Source: Ga0077530 sp035565975 (GTDB taxonomy: Bacteria > Pseudomonadota > Alphaproteobacteria > Rhizobiales > Hyphomicrobiaceae). From it: a DNA stretch of 64,000 nucleotides. The stretch spans positions 10,651 to 74,650 of the forward strand of contig DATMRT010000006.1 of assembly GCA_035565975.1 (NCBI GenBank), read 5' to 3'. The position numbers were made by a program, and so were the translations under genes. The notes beneath the pieces were generated by a model. The model had not been told where the DNA came from, did no database searches, and saw nothing but the letters and a program-made list of their open reading frames with translations. Shown here piece after piece: positions 42,321 to 50,826 of this stretch (position 1 is its first letter; every line of letters starts with the position of its first letter).

Positions 42321-43163
42321 ATGGTTCCACCCAAACTGAGTATCGCACCGGACAGTGAGATGACGAGTAACGAGAAACGAGAGCCGGGTCCCGAAGTCTC
42401 CGAGATGCGCCCGCCCGCATCGGAGCGCACCGGGCCGCCCTTGCGCCCGTTCCCGGCGAATATAGCAGCCCTTCCCTCAGCCGATCGGCGCGAGAAGCTG
42501 CGTGTGCTCGAGGCGCTGCTCTTTGCAGCTTCCGAGCCGCTCGACGTACAGCATCTCGCGAGCCACCTCGCCGAAGGCGACGACGTCAATGCGCTGCTGA
42601 CGGAACTGCAGGGTTTCTATGCCTCGCGCGGCATCAATCTCGTGCGCGTTGCCGGCAAGTGGGCCTTCCGCACGGCTGAGGATCTTTCCTTCCTGCTGGA
42701 GCGCCACGCCAGGGAAGAGCGCAAGCTTTCCAAGGCGGCGCTGGAGACGCTCGCCATCATCGCGTATCACCAGCCGGTGACGCGCGCCGAGATCGAGGAG
42801 ATTCGCGGCGTGCAGACATCCAAGGGCACGCTCGACGTGCTGCTGGAAACCGGATGGGTACGCCCGCGCGGCCGCCGTCGCGCACCCGGCAAGCCGATCA
42901 CGTACGGCACGACCGAAACGTTCCTCAGCCACTTCAATCTCGACACGGTCAAGGATTTGCCCGGCCTCGCGGAGCTCAAGGGCGCCGGACTTCTCGATGC
43001 GAACCTGCCGCCCGACTTCAAAGTACCCGAGCCGACCGACGTTGCCGCCCTCATGCCGGACGAATTGCCGCTGGAGGACGATGCCGATGCGGCGCAGGAG
43101 GAACTCGACCTCGACTTGCCCGAGGAAGAGGAAGGCGATATGGGCGAGACGGACCGTACGTGA
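42321..43163 (+). CDS. scpB: Segregation and condensation protein B
   Basis: The 280-residue partner of ScpA has two winged-helix domains. Conserved parts are RVLEALLFAASEPLDVQHLASHL, KLSKAALETLAIIAYHQPVTRAEIEEIRGV and GRRRAPGKPITYGTTETFLSHF. The N-terminal 45 residues and the acidic tail (about residues 235-280, Asp/Glu-rich) are variable and probably disordered. A GGGGGCGAG sequence precedes the ATG. In many alphaproteobacteria tatABC comes next; here it does not. Confidence 0.93.
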   Translation: MVPPKLSIAPDSEMTSNEKREPGPEVSEMRPPASERTGPPLRPFPANIAALPSADRREKLRVLEALLFAASEPLDVQHLASHLAEGDDVNALLTELQGFYASRGINLVRVAGKWAFRTAEDLSFLLERHAREERKLSKAALETLAIIAYHQPVTRAEIEEIRGVQTSKGTLDVLLETGWVRPRGRRRAPGKPITYGTTETFLSHFNLDTVKDLPGLAELKGAGLLDANLPPDFKVPEPTDVAALMPDELPLEDDADAAQEELDLDLPEEEEGDMGETDRT

Positions 43164-43211
43164 GGACGCTCACTTAGAACGCCTCCAGAGTGCGGCCGAT
43201 CGAGGTGACGG

Positions 43212-44354
43212 TTGGTCTTCAAGACACTGCTTGGACGAGTTGGGCCGCGCGGCGAGGCTCGCGGTGGGGCTGCGGCTGCAGAGGGTCACGGCTCCAGGCG
43301 CGCGGCCACGACCTTCGCGGCGCGGCTCACCTTCGAGGCCGTCGAGCGCACTTTTGATGACACGATTGCCGTCGCAGGCGTGAGCCTCGACATCGCGCCG
43401 GGCGAGGTCGTCTGCCTGCTCGGGCCTTCGGGCTGCGGAAAGACGACGCTGCTCCGCATCGCCGCGGGCATCGAGCGTCCGACGGGCGGGCGCGTGCTCA
43501 TCAATGATCAGGAAGTGGCCGGTCCGCAGCGCTTCGTGCCGCCGGAAGAGCGCAATGTCGGGCTCATGTTCCAGGACTTCGCGCTCTTTCCACATCTCAC
43601 GATCGTGCAGAACGTCGCTTTCGGGCTGAAGCAGCTTCCCGCGGCGGAGGCGCGGCGCGAGGCACTGGCGTTGCTCGCGCGCGTTGGCCTTGAGCATTAC
43701 GCCGATCAGCATCCGCACATTCTCTCGGGCGGCGAGCAACAGCGCGTTGCGCTTGCCCGCGCGCTCGTCCCGCGTCCGGCCGTCATGCTCATGGATGAAC
43801 CGTTCTCCGGCCTCGACATCCAGCTCCGCGAGCGTTTGCAGGAAGGCACGCTCGAGCTGCTGCGCGAGACGCGGGCAACGAGCATGATCGTGACGCATCA
43901 TCCCGAGGAGGCCATGCGGCTCGGCGACCGCATTGCCGTGATGCGCGCCGGACGCATCGTGCAGATCGGACGAGCCGAGGATCTCTACCGCCATCCGGTC
44001 GATCTGTTCGTCGCGCGCCTCTTTTCCGAGATCAACGAGATCCCGTGGCAGGTGGCCGGTGGCGGGCTCGCAACACCGCTCGGGACGTTCCCCGCGAATG
44101 GCGTGCCCGATGGCAAGGCCGTGCTCTGCATTCGCCAACGCGCGATCAAGCTGCTGCCCGAGGGACAGGGACACCCAGCGCGTGCGCGCCACGTGCGCTT
44201 TCTCGGCGATGCCGCGCTCGTCGAAATGGCCGTGCAGGGCTTCGACGCGCCCATCAAGGCGCTCGTGCATGAGAGCGAGGTCCCGGCGCGCGGCCGTGAC
44301 ATCGGCGTGGAGATCGATCCGCAGCGCGTGCTCGTCTTCGCGGCGGAGGCGTAG
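43212..44354 (+). CDS. Orphan ABC transporter ATPase, FbpC/PotA-like
   Basis: The 380-residue ATPase has Walker A GPSGCGKT (71-78), Q-loop MFQDFALFPHL, signature LSGGEQQRVALARAL, Walker B VMLMDEP and the switch His in VTHHPEEA. A TOBE-like C-terminal domain follows (about residues 280-380). This pattern fits the ferric iron/spermidine/sulfate branch. The frame begins at TTG (43212), with GAGGTG a few bases upstream; the first 35 residues are poorly conserved and a later start is possible. No permease or binding protein accompanies it, so the partner must be elsewhere. Confidence 0.88.
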   Translation: MVFKTLLGRVGPRGEARGGAAAAEGHGSRRAATTFAARLTFEAVERTFDDTIAVAGVSLDIAPGEVVCLLGPSGCGKTTLLRIAAGIERPTGGRVLINDQEVAGPQRFVPPEERNVGLMFQDFALFPHLTIVQNVAFGLKQLPAAEARREALALLARVGLEHYADQHPHILSGGEQQRVALARALVPRPAVMLMDEPFSGLDIQLRERLQEGTLELLRETRATSMIVTHHPEEAMRLGDRIAVMRAGRIVQIGRAEDLYRHPVDLFVARLFSEINEIPWQVAGGGLATPLGTFPANGVPDGKAVLCIRQRAIKLLPEGQGHPARARHVRFLGDAALVEMAVQGFDAPIKALVHESEVPARGRDIGVEIDPQRVLVFAAEA

Positions 44355-44413
44355 ACCTTCCAATGATCAGGCCTATCATGCCGATGGTCACTCCTCCCAC
44401 GGCCGTTTAGCCG

Positions 44414-45598
44414 ATGCCGTTTCGCTCACCCACGGTCCATGCTGTTGCCGCCCTGTCGCTGACCCAGCTCATTGGCTGGGGCGCCACGTTCTGGTTGCCC
44501 GCGGTCACTGGCCCTGCCATGGCCAGCGCGCTCGGCATGGCGCTTCCCGTGGTCATGGCAGGTCCGACCGTCATGCTCGTCGTCATGGCCATGGCGTCCT
44601 GGCCGCTGAGCGCGATCTTCGAGCGCTATGGCGCGCGCCCGATCATGGTGTTGGGATCACCCTTGGGCGCAGCCGGCCTGCTGGTCATGGGCCTCGCCGA
44701 CGGGCCGGTGTTCTACGTGCTGGCGTGGGTCATTCTCGGCCTCGCCGGAGCCGGCATGCTGACCACACCGGCGCAGATCGCGGTGGCCGAAATCGCCGGC
44801 GAGAAAGCGCGCCAGGCGCTCGGCGTGCTGATCCTCGCCGGCGGCCTGACATCGACCATCGTTTGGCCGTTGACGGGGCTGCTGCAGGCTCAATGGGGCT
44901 GGCGCACGACGACGCTGCTCTATGCCGCTCTCATGCTGCTCGTCTGCACGCCGCTGCATTGGGCGACGCTTGCCCGCCGGCCCGGGGAGAAACGCGCCGC
45001 GAAGACGACGGCCGAACCCGCGGCCATTGACCGGCCACGCTTCGTCCTGCTCGCGACGAGCTTTGCCGCGAACGGCTTTGTCACCTGGGGCTTTGCCCTT
45101 ACCATCATCATCCTGTTCGAGGCTCAGGGCCTCGATCGCGCGAGCGCGCTGGCGGCGGCTGCCTTTATCGGTATTGCGCAATGGGCGGGGCGCCTGGTCG
45201 ATTTCCTCGGCGGCCGGCGCTGGTCAAGCTTCGCCACAGGCCTTGCCGCCTCTGCCCTGTTTCCGCTGAGCTTCATCGTTCTTCTGGTGACCAGCAACTT
45301 CACTGGCGCCATGCTTTTCGCCACGCTCTATGGCGTTGCCAGCGGCGTCACCTCTGTCGCGCGCGCCACGCTGCCCCTGCAGATCTTTCCCGCCGGCGCC
45401 TATGCCCGCGCATCGGCGCAACTCGCCGTGCCCCTCAACTTTGCCTTCGCTGCTGCCCCGCCGGTCTTCACGGCGATCCTCACCTCGGCCGGTCCCCATG
45501 CCGCCCTGTGGCTGGCCTTGGTGATCTCGATCTTCGCTTTCGGCGCCCTTTCCGGGCTCTTGCTCGTGCACCGCCGGATGCGCCACGCATCGGCCTGA
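44414..45598 (+). CDS. MFS transporter
   Basis: The 394-residue protein has twelve hydrophobic segments in two halves separated by a basic loop near residues 190-205 (RRPGEKRAAKTT). A motif-A-like loop (FERYGARPIMVLG) lies between helices 2 and 3. It is an inner-membrane secondary transporter, probably a proton-coupled exporter; the substrate is unknown. It starts 59 bp after the ABC ATPase stop. Confidence 0.87.
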   Translation: MPFRSPTVHAVAALSLTQLIGWGATFWLPAVTGPAMASALGMALPVVMAGPTVMLVVMAMASWPLSAIFERYGARPIMVLGSPLGAAGLLVMGLADGPVFYVLAWVILGLAGAGMLTTPAQIAVAEIAGEKARQALGVLILAGGLTSTIVWPLTGLLQAQWGWRTTTLLYAALMLLVCTPLHWATLARRPGEKRAAKTTAEPAAIDRPRFVLLATSFAANGFVTWGFALTIIILFEAQGLDRASALAAAAFIGIAQWAGRLVDFLGGRRWSSFATGLAASALFPLSFIVLLVTSNFTGAMLFATLYGVASGVTSVARATLPLQIFPAGAYARASAQLAVPLNFAFAAAPPVFTAILTSAGPHAALWLALVISIFAFGALSGLLLVHRRMRHASA

Positions 45599-45686
45599 CG
45601 GTCGCGCCGTCGGCGCGCGTGGGGCTTTCGCCCCACGCCCCACGCCCCAACCGGGGAACACCCCCAGAACCCCCGTCTTTTATGAC
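45599..45686. repeat. Intergenic repeat C, copy 1 (likely bidirectional terminator)
   Basis: The segment begins GGTCGCGCC-GTC-GGCGCG, carries GTGGGGCTTTCGCCCCAC, and ends CCCCCGTCTTTTATGAC. The same order (GC dyads, a CACCC or ACACCC block, then CCGTCTTTTTGAC) occurs at 53666-53752. Both lie between a plus-strand and a minus-strand stop. The right end overlaps the stop codon of the SDR gene. The hairpins could stop transcription from both sides. Confidence 0.6.
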
Positions 45687-46474
45687 TTTTCAGGCATCAC
45701 GTAGTTGAGCGGCAGGCGCCCGCCATCGGCGTAGATGGTCGTGCCCGTGACGTAGCTTGCTTCATCGCTCGCGAGCCACGCGACGATCGCCGCAACTTCC
45801 TCCGGCTGGCCGATACGACCCATCGGCGTGCGCGAGAGAACCTTCTTGCGGAAGGCCTCGTCCTTGACGACACCGGCCAGCAGCGGCGTCTCGATGGTTC
45901 CGGGACCTACCGCGTTCACGCGCACGCCCTGCGGCGCGAGCGCAATGGCCATGGCTTTCGTGAGCTGTGCGAGGCCGCCCTTCGAGACCGAATAGGCAAC
46001 ATGGTCGGGAAGCGCGAACACCGCGTTGATCGAGCTCATGTTGACGATGGCGCCGGCACTCCCGGTGTCTTTGCGCGTGCCCTGTTTCACCATTTGCCGC
46101 GCCGCCGCCTGACCGGCGAGGAATGCGCCCTTGAGATTCGTGCCGAGAATGCGGTCGAACTCCTCCTCGGAGAGATCGAGGAAGGGGACATCATCGACGA
46201 TGCCGGCATTGTTCACGAGTACGTCGATGCGCCCGTGCACTTCGAGCGCCTTGGCGATCAGGTTGTGCACGTCGAGCTTTTCCGAGACATCGCAATCCAC
46301 GTAGTCGGCGACGCCGCCGCGCCCGCGGATGTCCTCGACGACGCTCTTGCCTGCCTCGCCATTGACGTCCGCGAGGATGATCTTGGCCCCCTCGCGTGCA
46401 AGTCTCAGCGCGCAGGCCTTGCCGATGCCCTGTCCGGCGCCCGTGACGATCGCAATGCGGTCCTTGAGCAGCAT
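45680..46474 (-). CDS. Short-chain dehydrogenase/reductase
   Basis: The 264-residue NAD(P)-dependent oxidoreductase of the FabG-like classical SDR type has TGAGQGIG (11-18), NNAG (88-91), Ser147/Ser148 and Tyr161-x-x-x-Lys165. Asp36 after the second strand favours NAD. GGAGA upstream of 46474 selects that ATG over open frame further upstream that reads antisense-like sequence. It lies 14 bp after the malic-enzyme stop and is probably co-transcribed with it. The substrate is unknown; a glucose- or acyl-type reductase are options. Confidence 0.88.
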   Translation of the reverse strand: MLLKDRIAIVTGAGQGIGKACALRLAREGAKIILADVNGEAGKSVVEDIRGRGGVADYVDCDVSEKLDVHNLIAKALEVHGRIDVLVNNAGIVDDVPFLDLSEEEFDRILGTNLKGAFLAGQAAARQMVKQGTRKDTGSAGAIVNMSSINAVFALPDHVAYSVSKGGLAQLTKAMAIALAPQGVRVNAVGPGTIETPLLAGVVKDEAFRKKVLSRTPMGRIGQPEEVAAIVAWLASDEASYVTGTTIYADGGRLPLNYVMPEKS

Positions 46475-46487
46475 GGTTCTTGTCTCC

Positions 46488-48785
46488 TCACGCTTCGGCC
46501 GTTCCGCGCCGCACGGCATCGACGACGGCAATGGCCGACATGTTGAGCAGCCCCCGGACGGTGATCGAGGGCGTGACAATGTGGGCGGGCCGCGCTGCGC
46601 CGAGCAGTATCGGACCGACGGCCACGCTTCCCGAGACCACCTTGAGCAGGTTGAAGGCGATGTTGGCCGCATCCAGGCTCGGCATGATGAGCAGGTTGGC
46701 GGCGCCCTTGAGAGCGGAATTCGGGAAGACTTCATCGCGAATGAAGGCCGAGAGCGCCGCATCGGCATGCATCTCGCCCTCGACTTCGAGATCGGGCTCC
46801 CACTCGCGCACGAGCGCCAGCACCTCGCGCATCTTGCGCGCCGACGGCGTATGCTCCGTGCCGAAGTTCGAATGCGAGAGCAGGGCGACCTTGGGCTCGA
46901 TGCCGAACCGGCGAACTTCTGCCGCGGCAAGTTGCGTGATCTCGGCGAGCTGGGGGGGCGAAGGGTCGTAGGAGACGTATGTGTCGGCGAGGAAGAGCGG
47001 GCCCGAGGGCAGGATCATGGCCGAGAGCGTCGCGAAGCCGCGCGCGCCGGACCTGAGGCCGACCACTTCGGAGACGTGCCGCAACTGCGTGAGATAGCGC
47101 CCGACCGCGCCGCAGATCATGGCATCGGCATCGCCGCGTCGGAGCAGGAGACCCGCGAGCACGGTCGAGCCGTTGCGCACCACGCGCTGGGCATGCGAGG
47201 GCGAGACGCCGCGGCGCTCGACGAGGCGATGATACTCGTCCGTGAGCACGGGCATGCGCGGATCGGTGGCCGGATCGACAATGTCCACGTCCACGCCGTC
47301 GCGCAGGCGCAGGCCGAGATGCGTCATGGTGCGGCGGATGTCCTCGCGCCGACCGATCAGGATCGGATGCGCGATGCCTTCCGAAACGAGCTGCTGGGCG
47401 GCCTGGAGCACGTAAGGGTGATCGCCCTCGGCGAAGGCGAGCCGCTTGCGCGTCTCCTGCGAGGCAGACTTCGCGGCATCCATGATCGGTTTCATCACGA
47501 AGCCCGAGCGGAAGACGAAGCCGCTCAGTCTTTCCCGGTAAGCGTCGAAATCGGAAATCGGCCGTGTCGCGACACCAGAGTCCATGGCTGCCTTCGCGAC
47601 GGCCGGCGCGATCTCGATGATGAGGCGCGGATCGAATGGCTTCGGAAGGATGTACTCGGGGCCGAAAATGAAGGTCTCCGCGCCATAGGCCGCCAGCACG
47701 ATGTCGGAGGCTTCGCTCTCTGCAAGGCGTGCGAGGGCGGTCACCGCCGCTGCCTTCATTTCCGCGTTAATGGTCGTCGCACCCACGTCGAGCGCGCCAC
47801 GGAAGACGAACGGAAAACAGAGGACGTTGTTGATCTGGTTGGGATAGTCCGTGCGGCCCGAAGCGATGATGGCGTCATCGCGCACGGCCTTCACCTCTTC
47901 CGGCATGATCTCCGGATTGGGGTTGGCAAGCGCGAAGACGAGCGGTTTGGCCGCCATCGAGGCGATCATCTCGCGGCTCACGATGCCCGCCGCCGAAAGC
48001 CCGAGGAACACGTCGGCGCCCGCCATGATCTCGGCCAGCTTCCGCTTTTCCGTCGACTGGGCGTAGATGGCCTTGTACGGGTCCATGAGTTTCTGGCGCC
48101 CGGCATAGACCACGCCCTCGATGTCGGCGATCCAAATGTTCTCGTGCTTGGCGCCGAGCACGCACAGGAGCCCGAGGCAGGCGAGCGCCGCCGCGCCCGC
48201 GCCCGAGCAGACGATCTTCACTTTGTCCAGCGGCTTGCCGACGAGCTTGAGCCCGTTGAGGATGCCGGCGGCGACGACGATGGCGGTCCCGTGCTGGTCG
48301 TCGTGGAAGACGGGGATCTTCATGCGCGCCTGGAGCTGGCGCTCGATCTCGAAGCACTCCGGCGCCTTGATGTCCTCGAGGTTGATGCCGCCGAACGTCG
48401 GCTCGAGGCGGGCCACGGCCTCGACGAAGGGCGAGACCTCGGTCTCGGCGACCTCGATGTCGTAGACGTCGATCCCGGCGAACTTCTTGAAGAGGACGGC
48501 CTTGCCCTCCATGACCGGCTTCGAGGCGAGGGGGCCGATATTGCCGAGCCCGAGCACGGCGGTGCCGTTCGTGATCACGCCGACGAGGTTGCCACGTGCG
48601 GTGTAGCGGGAGACGGCCGAGGGATCCTCGGCAATGGCCTGGCAGGCAAAGGCGACGCCCGGCGAGTAGGCGAGCCCGAGGTCGTTCTGGTTGGCGACGG
48701 GCTTCGTCGCGTGGATGGCGACCTTTCCGGGCGGGTCCGCCTCGTGGTAGTCAAGCGCATTGCGCCGCAGATTGTTGTCGGGCAT
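46488..48785 (-). CDS. maeB: NADP-dependent malic enzyme with phosphotransacetylase-like domain
   Basis: The 765-residue MaeB-type protein has a malic enzyme at residues 1 to about 420 (LGLAYSPGVAFACQAIAEDP, GNLVGVITNGTAVLGLGNIGPLASKPVMEGK in outline, PVFHDDQHGTAIVVAAG). A C-terminal phosphotransacetylase-like domain covers about residues 435-765 (LAFAEGDHPYVLQAAQQL, MPSLDAANIAFNLLKV). It oxidatively decarboxylates malate to pyruvate; the C-terminal part regulates oligomer state and responds to acetyl-CoA in studied homologues. The length matches. It is transcribed together with the downstream SDR and divergent from a small secreted protein. Confidence 0.95.
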   Translation of the reverse strand: MPDNNLRRNALDYHEADPPGKVAIHATKPVANQNDLGLAYSPGVAFACQAIAEDPSAVSRYTARGNLVGVITNGTAVLGLGNIGPLASKPVMEGKAVLFKKFAGIDVYDIEVAETEVSPFVEAVARLEPTFGGINLEDIKAPECFEIERQLQARMKIPVFHDDQHGTAIVVAAGILNGLKLVGKPLDKVKIVCSGAGAAALACLGLLCVLGAKHENIWIADIEGVVYAGRQKLMDPYKAIYAQSTEKRKLAEIMAGADVFLGLSAAGIVSREMIASMAAKPLVFALANPNPEIMPEEVKAVRDDAIIASGRTDYPNQINNVLCFPFVFRGALDVGATTINAEMKAAAVTALARLAESEASDIVLAAYGAETFIFGPEYILPKPFDPRLIIEIAPAVAKAAMDSGVATRPISDFDAYRERLSGFVFRSGFVMKPIMDAAKSASQETRKRLAFAEGDHPYVLQAAQQLVSEGIAHPILIGRREDIRRTMTHLGLRLRDGVDVDIVDPATDPRMPVLTDEYHRLVERRGVSPSHAQRVVRNGSTVLAGLLLRRGDADAMICGAVGRYLTQLRHVSEVVGLRSGARGFATLSAMILPSGPLFLADTYVSYDPSPPQLAEITQLAAAEVRRFGIEPKVALLSHSNFGTEHTPSARKMREVLALVREWEPDLEVEGEMHADAALSAFIRDEVFPNSALKGAANLLIMPSLDAANIAFNLLKVVSGSVAVGPILLGAARPAHIVTPSITVRGLLNMSAIAVVDAVRRGTAEA

Positions 48786-48856
48786 TTGCCGCGTTCCTCA
48801 TTGCGATCCGGCAGGCCCGCATCTTTGCCACAGAACCATGGCGGAGTGCCAATGCC

Positions 48857-49234
48857 ATGCGTGCGGTCGGGAACTTTGCTGAACATTTGTCGCGCGCCGG
48901 CCGCGGCGCAGCCGCCGGACTGGCATTGGTGGCCGCCGTGGCATTGACGGGTGACGCGGCCGCGCAGCAGGCGCCTTCGGGAGCGGAGGCAAGCCAGGAA
49001 GTGCAGGGATTGCCGCCAGCAAACTGGCCGTCGTCGCCGCACCGCGGGGTGATCGACGGATCGGGAAGGGTCATTCCCTGCCGCTGCCGCTTCAACGGCA
49101 AGGCCTACCAGCTCGGCGAGATCGTCTGCATGAGGACGCACGTCGGCACTGTCCTCACGCGCTGTGATATCTTTGGCAACAACACATCCTGGATGCCGAG
49201 CCGCCAGCCATGCGAGCCCGATGCCGGCACCTGA
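48857..49234 (+). CDS. Small secreted cysteine-containing protein
   Basis: The 125-residue protein has a signal peptide (hydrophobic about residues 18-34, cleavage near AAA-Q). The mature part of about 60 structured residues has five cysteines, starting with CRCRFNGKAYQLGE and including a final CEPD. The composition suggests a compact disulfide-bonded periplasmic domain. Family unknown. The upstream region is short (71 bp to the divergent malic-enzyme gene), so both promoters must share it. The stop is eight bases from the stop of convergent chrA. Confidence 0.6.
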   Translation: MRAVGNFAEHLSRAGRGAAAGLALVAAVALTGDAAAQQAPSGAEASQEVQGLPPANWPSSPHRGVIDGSGRVIPCRCRFNGKAYQLGEIVCMRTHVGTVLTRCDIFGNNTSWMPSRQPCEPDAGT

Positions 49235-49242
49235 TCACGCCA

Positions 49243-50550
49243 TCATCCCGCCAGCAGATGCCAACCGACGCCGAGGGCGCCGCAGATCGCGAGTGCCGTC
49301 ATGATCCCGCAATGCAGCCGGAAGAGCAGCACGAAGGCGACGAGCGTCAGGCCGAGCGCCACCACGTCGAGGCTCGCGAAGCTCGGCACGTAGAGACGTA
49401 GGGGGCCATACCAGCTCGTGGTGTTCTCGCCGAAGAGCACATTGAGCGCGAACCAGACCGTCAGGTTGAGAATGACGCCGACGACGGCCGCAGTCACGGC
49501 GGCGAGCGCCGCGCGGAGCCGGGGTTCGGCATTGATGCGCTCGATGTAGGGGGCGCCGACGAAGATCCATAGGAAGCACGGCGCGAAGGTCGCCCAGAGG
49601 GTAACGAGCGCGCCCAGCGTCCCCATGAGCAGTGGCGGGCCGCCGCCGTGGCGATAGGCGGCGAGAAAGCCAATGAACTCCGTGACCAGGATGAGCGGGC
49701 CGGGCGTGGTTTCGGCTAAGCCGAGCGCGTCGACCATCTCGCCGGCCGTGAGCCAGCCGTAGTGCTGGACGACGTCTTGAGCGAGGTAGGCGAGCACGGC
49801 ATAGGCGCCTCCGAAAGTCACGACAGCGAGCTTCGAGAAGAGCAGGCCGAGCTGGGACAGGACGTGCCCGCTCCCGAAGATCGCACTAATGGCCATCAGT
49901 GGTGCGATCCAGACGCCGAGCCAGATGACGGCGGTTCGCGCAGTTTCCGTGAAGCTGGTCGGTGGCGGGGGCGCTCCTGCCGGATCGGCGATGCCGGCGC
50001 CCGTTGCAAAGCCGTAGAGCGCCGCGGCGAGGACGATCAGCGGAAATGGCACGCTGAGAAAAAAGATCGCGATGAACGCCAGCGCGGCAAGCGCGCGGTG
50101 ATCCCTCGTTGTCAGCCCGCGCCGCGCGATCCGGATCAGTGCCTCGACGACGATCGCCAGCACGGCAGCCTTGACGCCGACCAGGAGCGCGGCGGCGAGC
50201 GGCAATGAGCCGAACGTGACGTAGAGTGCCGCGAGCACCAGGATCACGAGTGCGCCTGGAAGAACGAAGAGCAGGCCCGCGGCCAAGCCGCCCCATGTCC
50301 CATGCAGTCGCCAGCCGACGTAGGTGGCAAGCTGCGTCGCTTCGGGGCCGGGAAGCAGCATGCAGAAGTTGAGCGCCTGAAGATAAGAGCGCTCGTCGAT
50401 CCACTTGCGCTCGTCGACCAGAATGCGGTGCATGAGCGCGATCTGTCCGGCCGGGCCGCCGAACGAGATGCATCCGATGCGCGCCCACACGCCGAGCGCT
50501 TCGGCGAGCGAGGGCGCCGGCGCGGCCGTTTCGATCTGATTGCCGCTCAT
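49243..50550 (-). CDS. chrA: Chromate transporter ChrA
   Basis: The 435-residue, two-domain CHR family protein has the family repeat twice: ISFGGPAGQIALMHR with LLPGPEATQLATYVGWR in the N-terminal half, and VTFGGAYAVLAYLAQ with AETTPGPLILVTEFIGFLAAY in the C-terminal half. About ten to twelve hydrophobic segments are present. Long ChrA proteins export chromate or related anions. The ATG at 50550 gives the normal N-terminus; the upstream extension to 50601 is basic and unlike the family. Confidence 0.92.
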   Translation of the reverse strand: MSGNQIETAAPAPSLAEALGVWARIGCISFGGPAGQIALMHRILVDERKWIDERSYLQALNFCMLLPGPEATQLATYVGWRLHGTWGGLAAGLLFVLPGALVILVLAALYVTFGSLPLAAALLVGVKAAVLAIVVEALIRIARRGLTTRDHRALAALAFIAIFFLSVPFPLIVLAAALYGFATGAGIADPAGAPPPPTSFTETARTAVIWLGVWIAPLMAISAIFGSGHVLSQLGLLFSKLAVVTFGGAYAVLAYLAQDVVQHYGWLTAGEMVDALGLAETTPGPLILVTEFIGFLAAYRHGGGPPLLMGTLGALVTLWATFAPCFLWIFVGAPYIERINAEPRLRAALAAVTAAVVGVILNLTVWFALNVLFGENTTSWYGPLRLYVPSFASLDVVALGLTLVAFVLLFRLHCGIMTALAICGALGVGWHLLAG

Positions 50551-50826
50551 GATCCCCGCTTTTCCGCGCTTGCCGCGCCTGAGGCTCGAGCCATGGCGCA
50601 TATTTGCATCTCAGAAGTATGACAAGAGCGCCAGCTTCATCGGCGTGGAAGCCGGGGCTGGCTCCAAAGGTACCCATCCATCCCGCACTGCACGCAGACT
50701 GGGTTTTGGGCACCGTCGGGCGCTGATAGCCTGATATATCGTGAGCGCTGATTCCTTGGCCCAGCTCGGCCTTGCCGGTCTCCCAGCTCATGCCGCGCTG
50801 CGACGCTTCGAGATCAGGCATTCGGA

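Noticed and set aside
46329..48947. An open frame of over 870 codons antisense to the malic-enzyme gene
   Set aside because: It is rich in Arg, Asp, Glu and His and has no motif. The opposite strand encodes an intact MaeB.
49243..50550. Chromate resistance island or mobile element around chrA
   Set aside because: There is no chrB, integrase, transposase or flanking repeat, and composition matches the neighbours. It looks like part of the chromosome.
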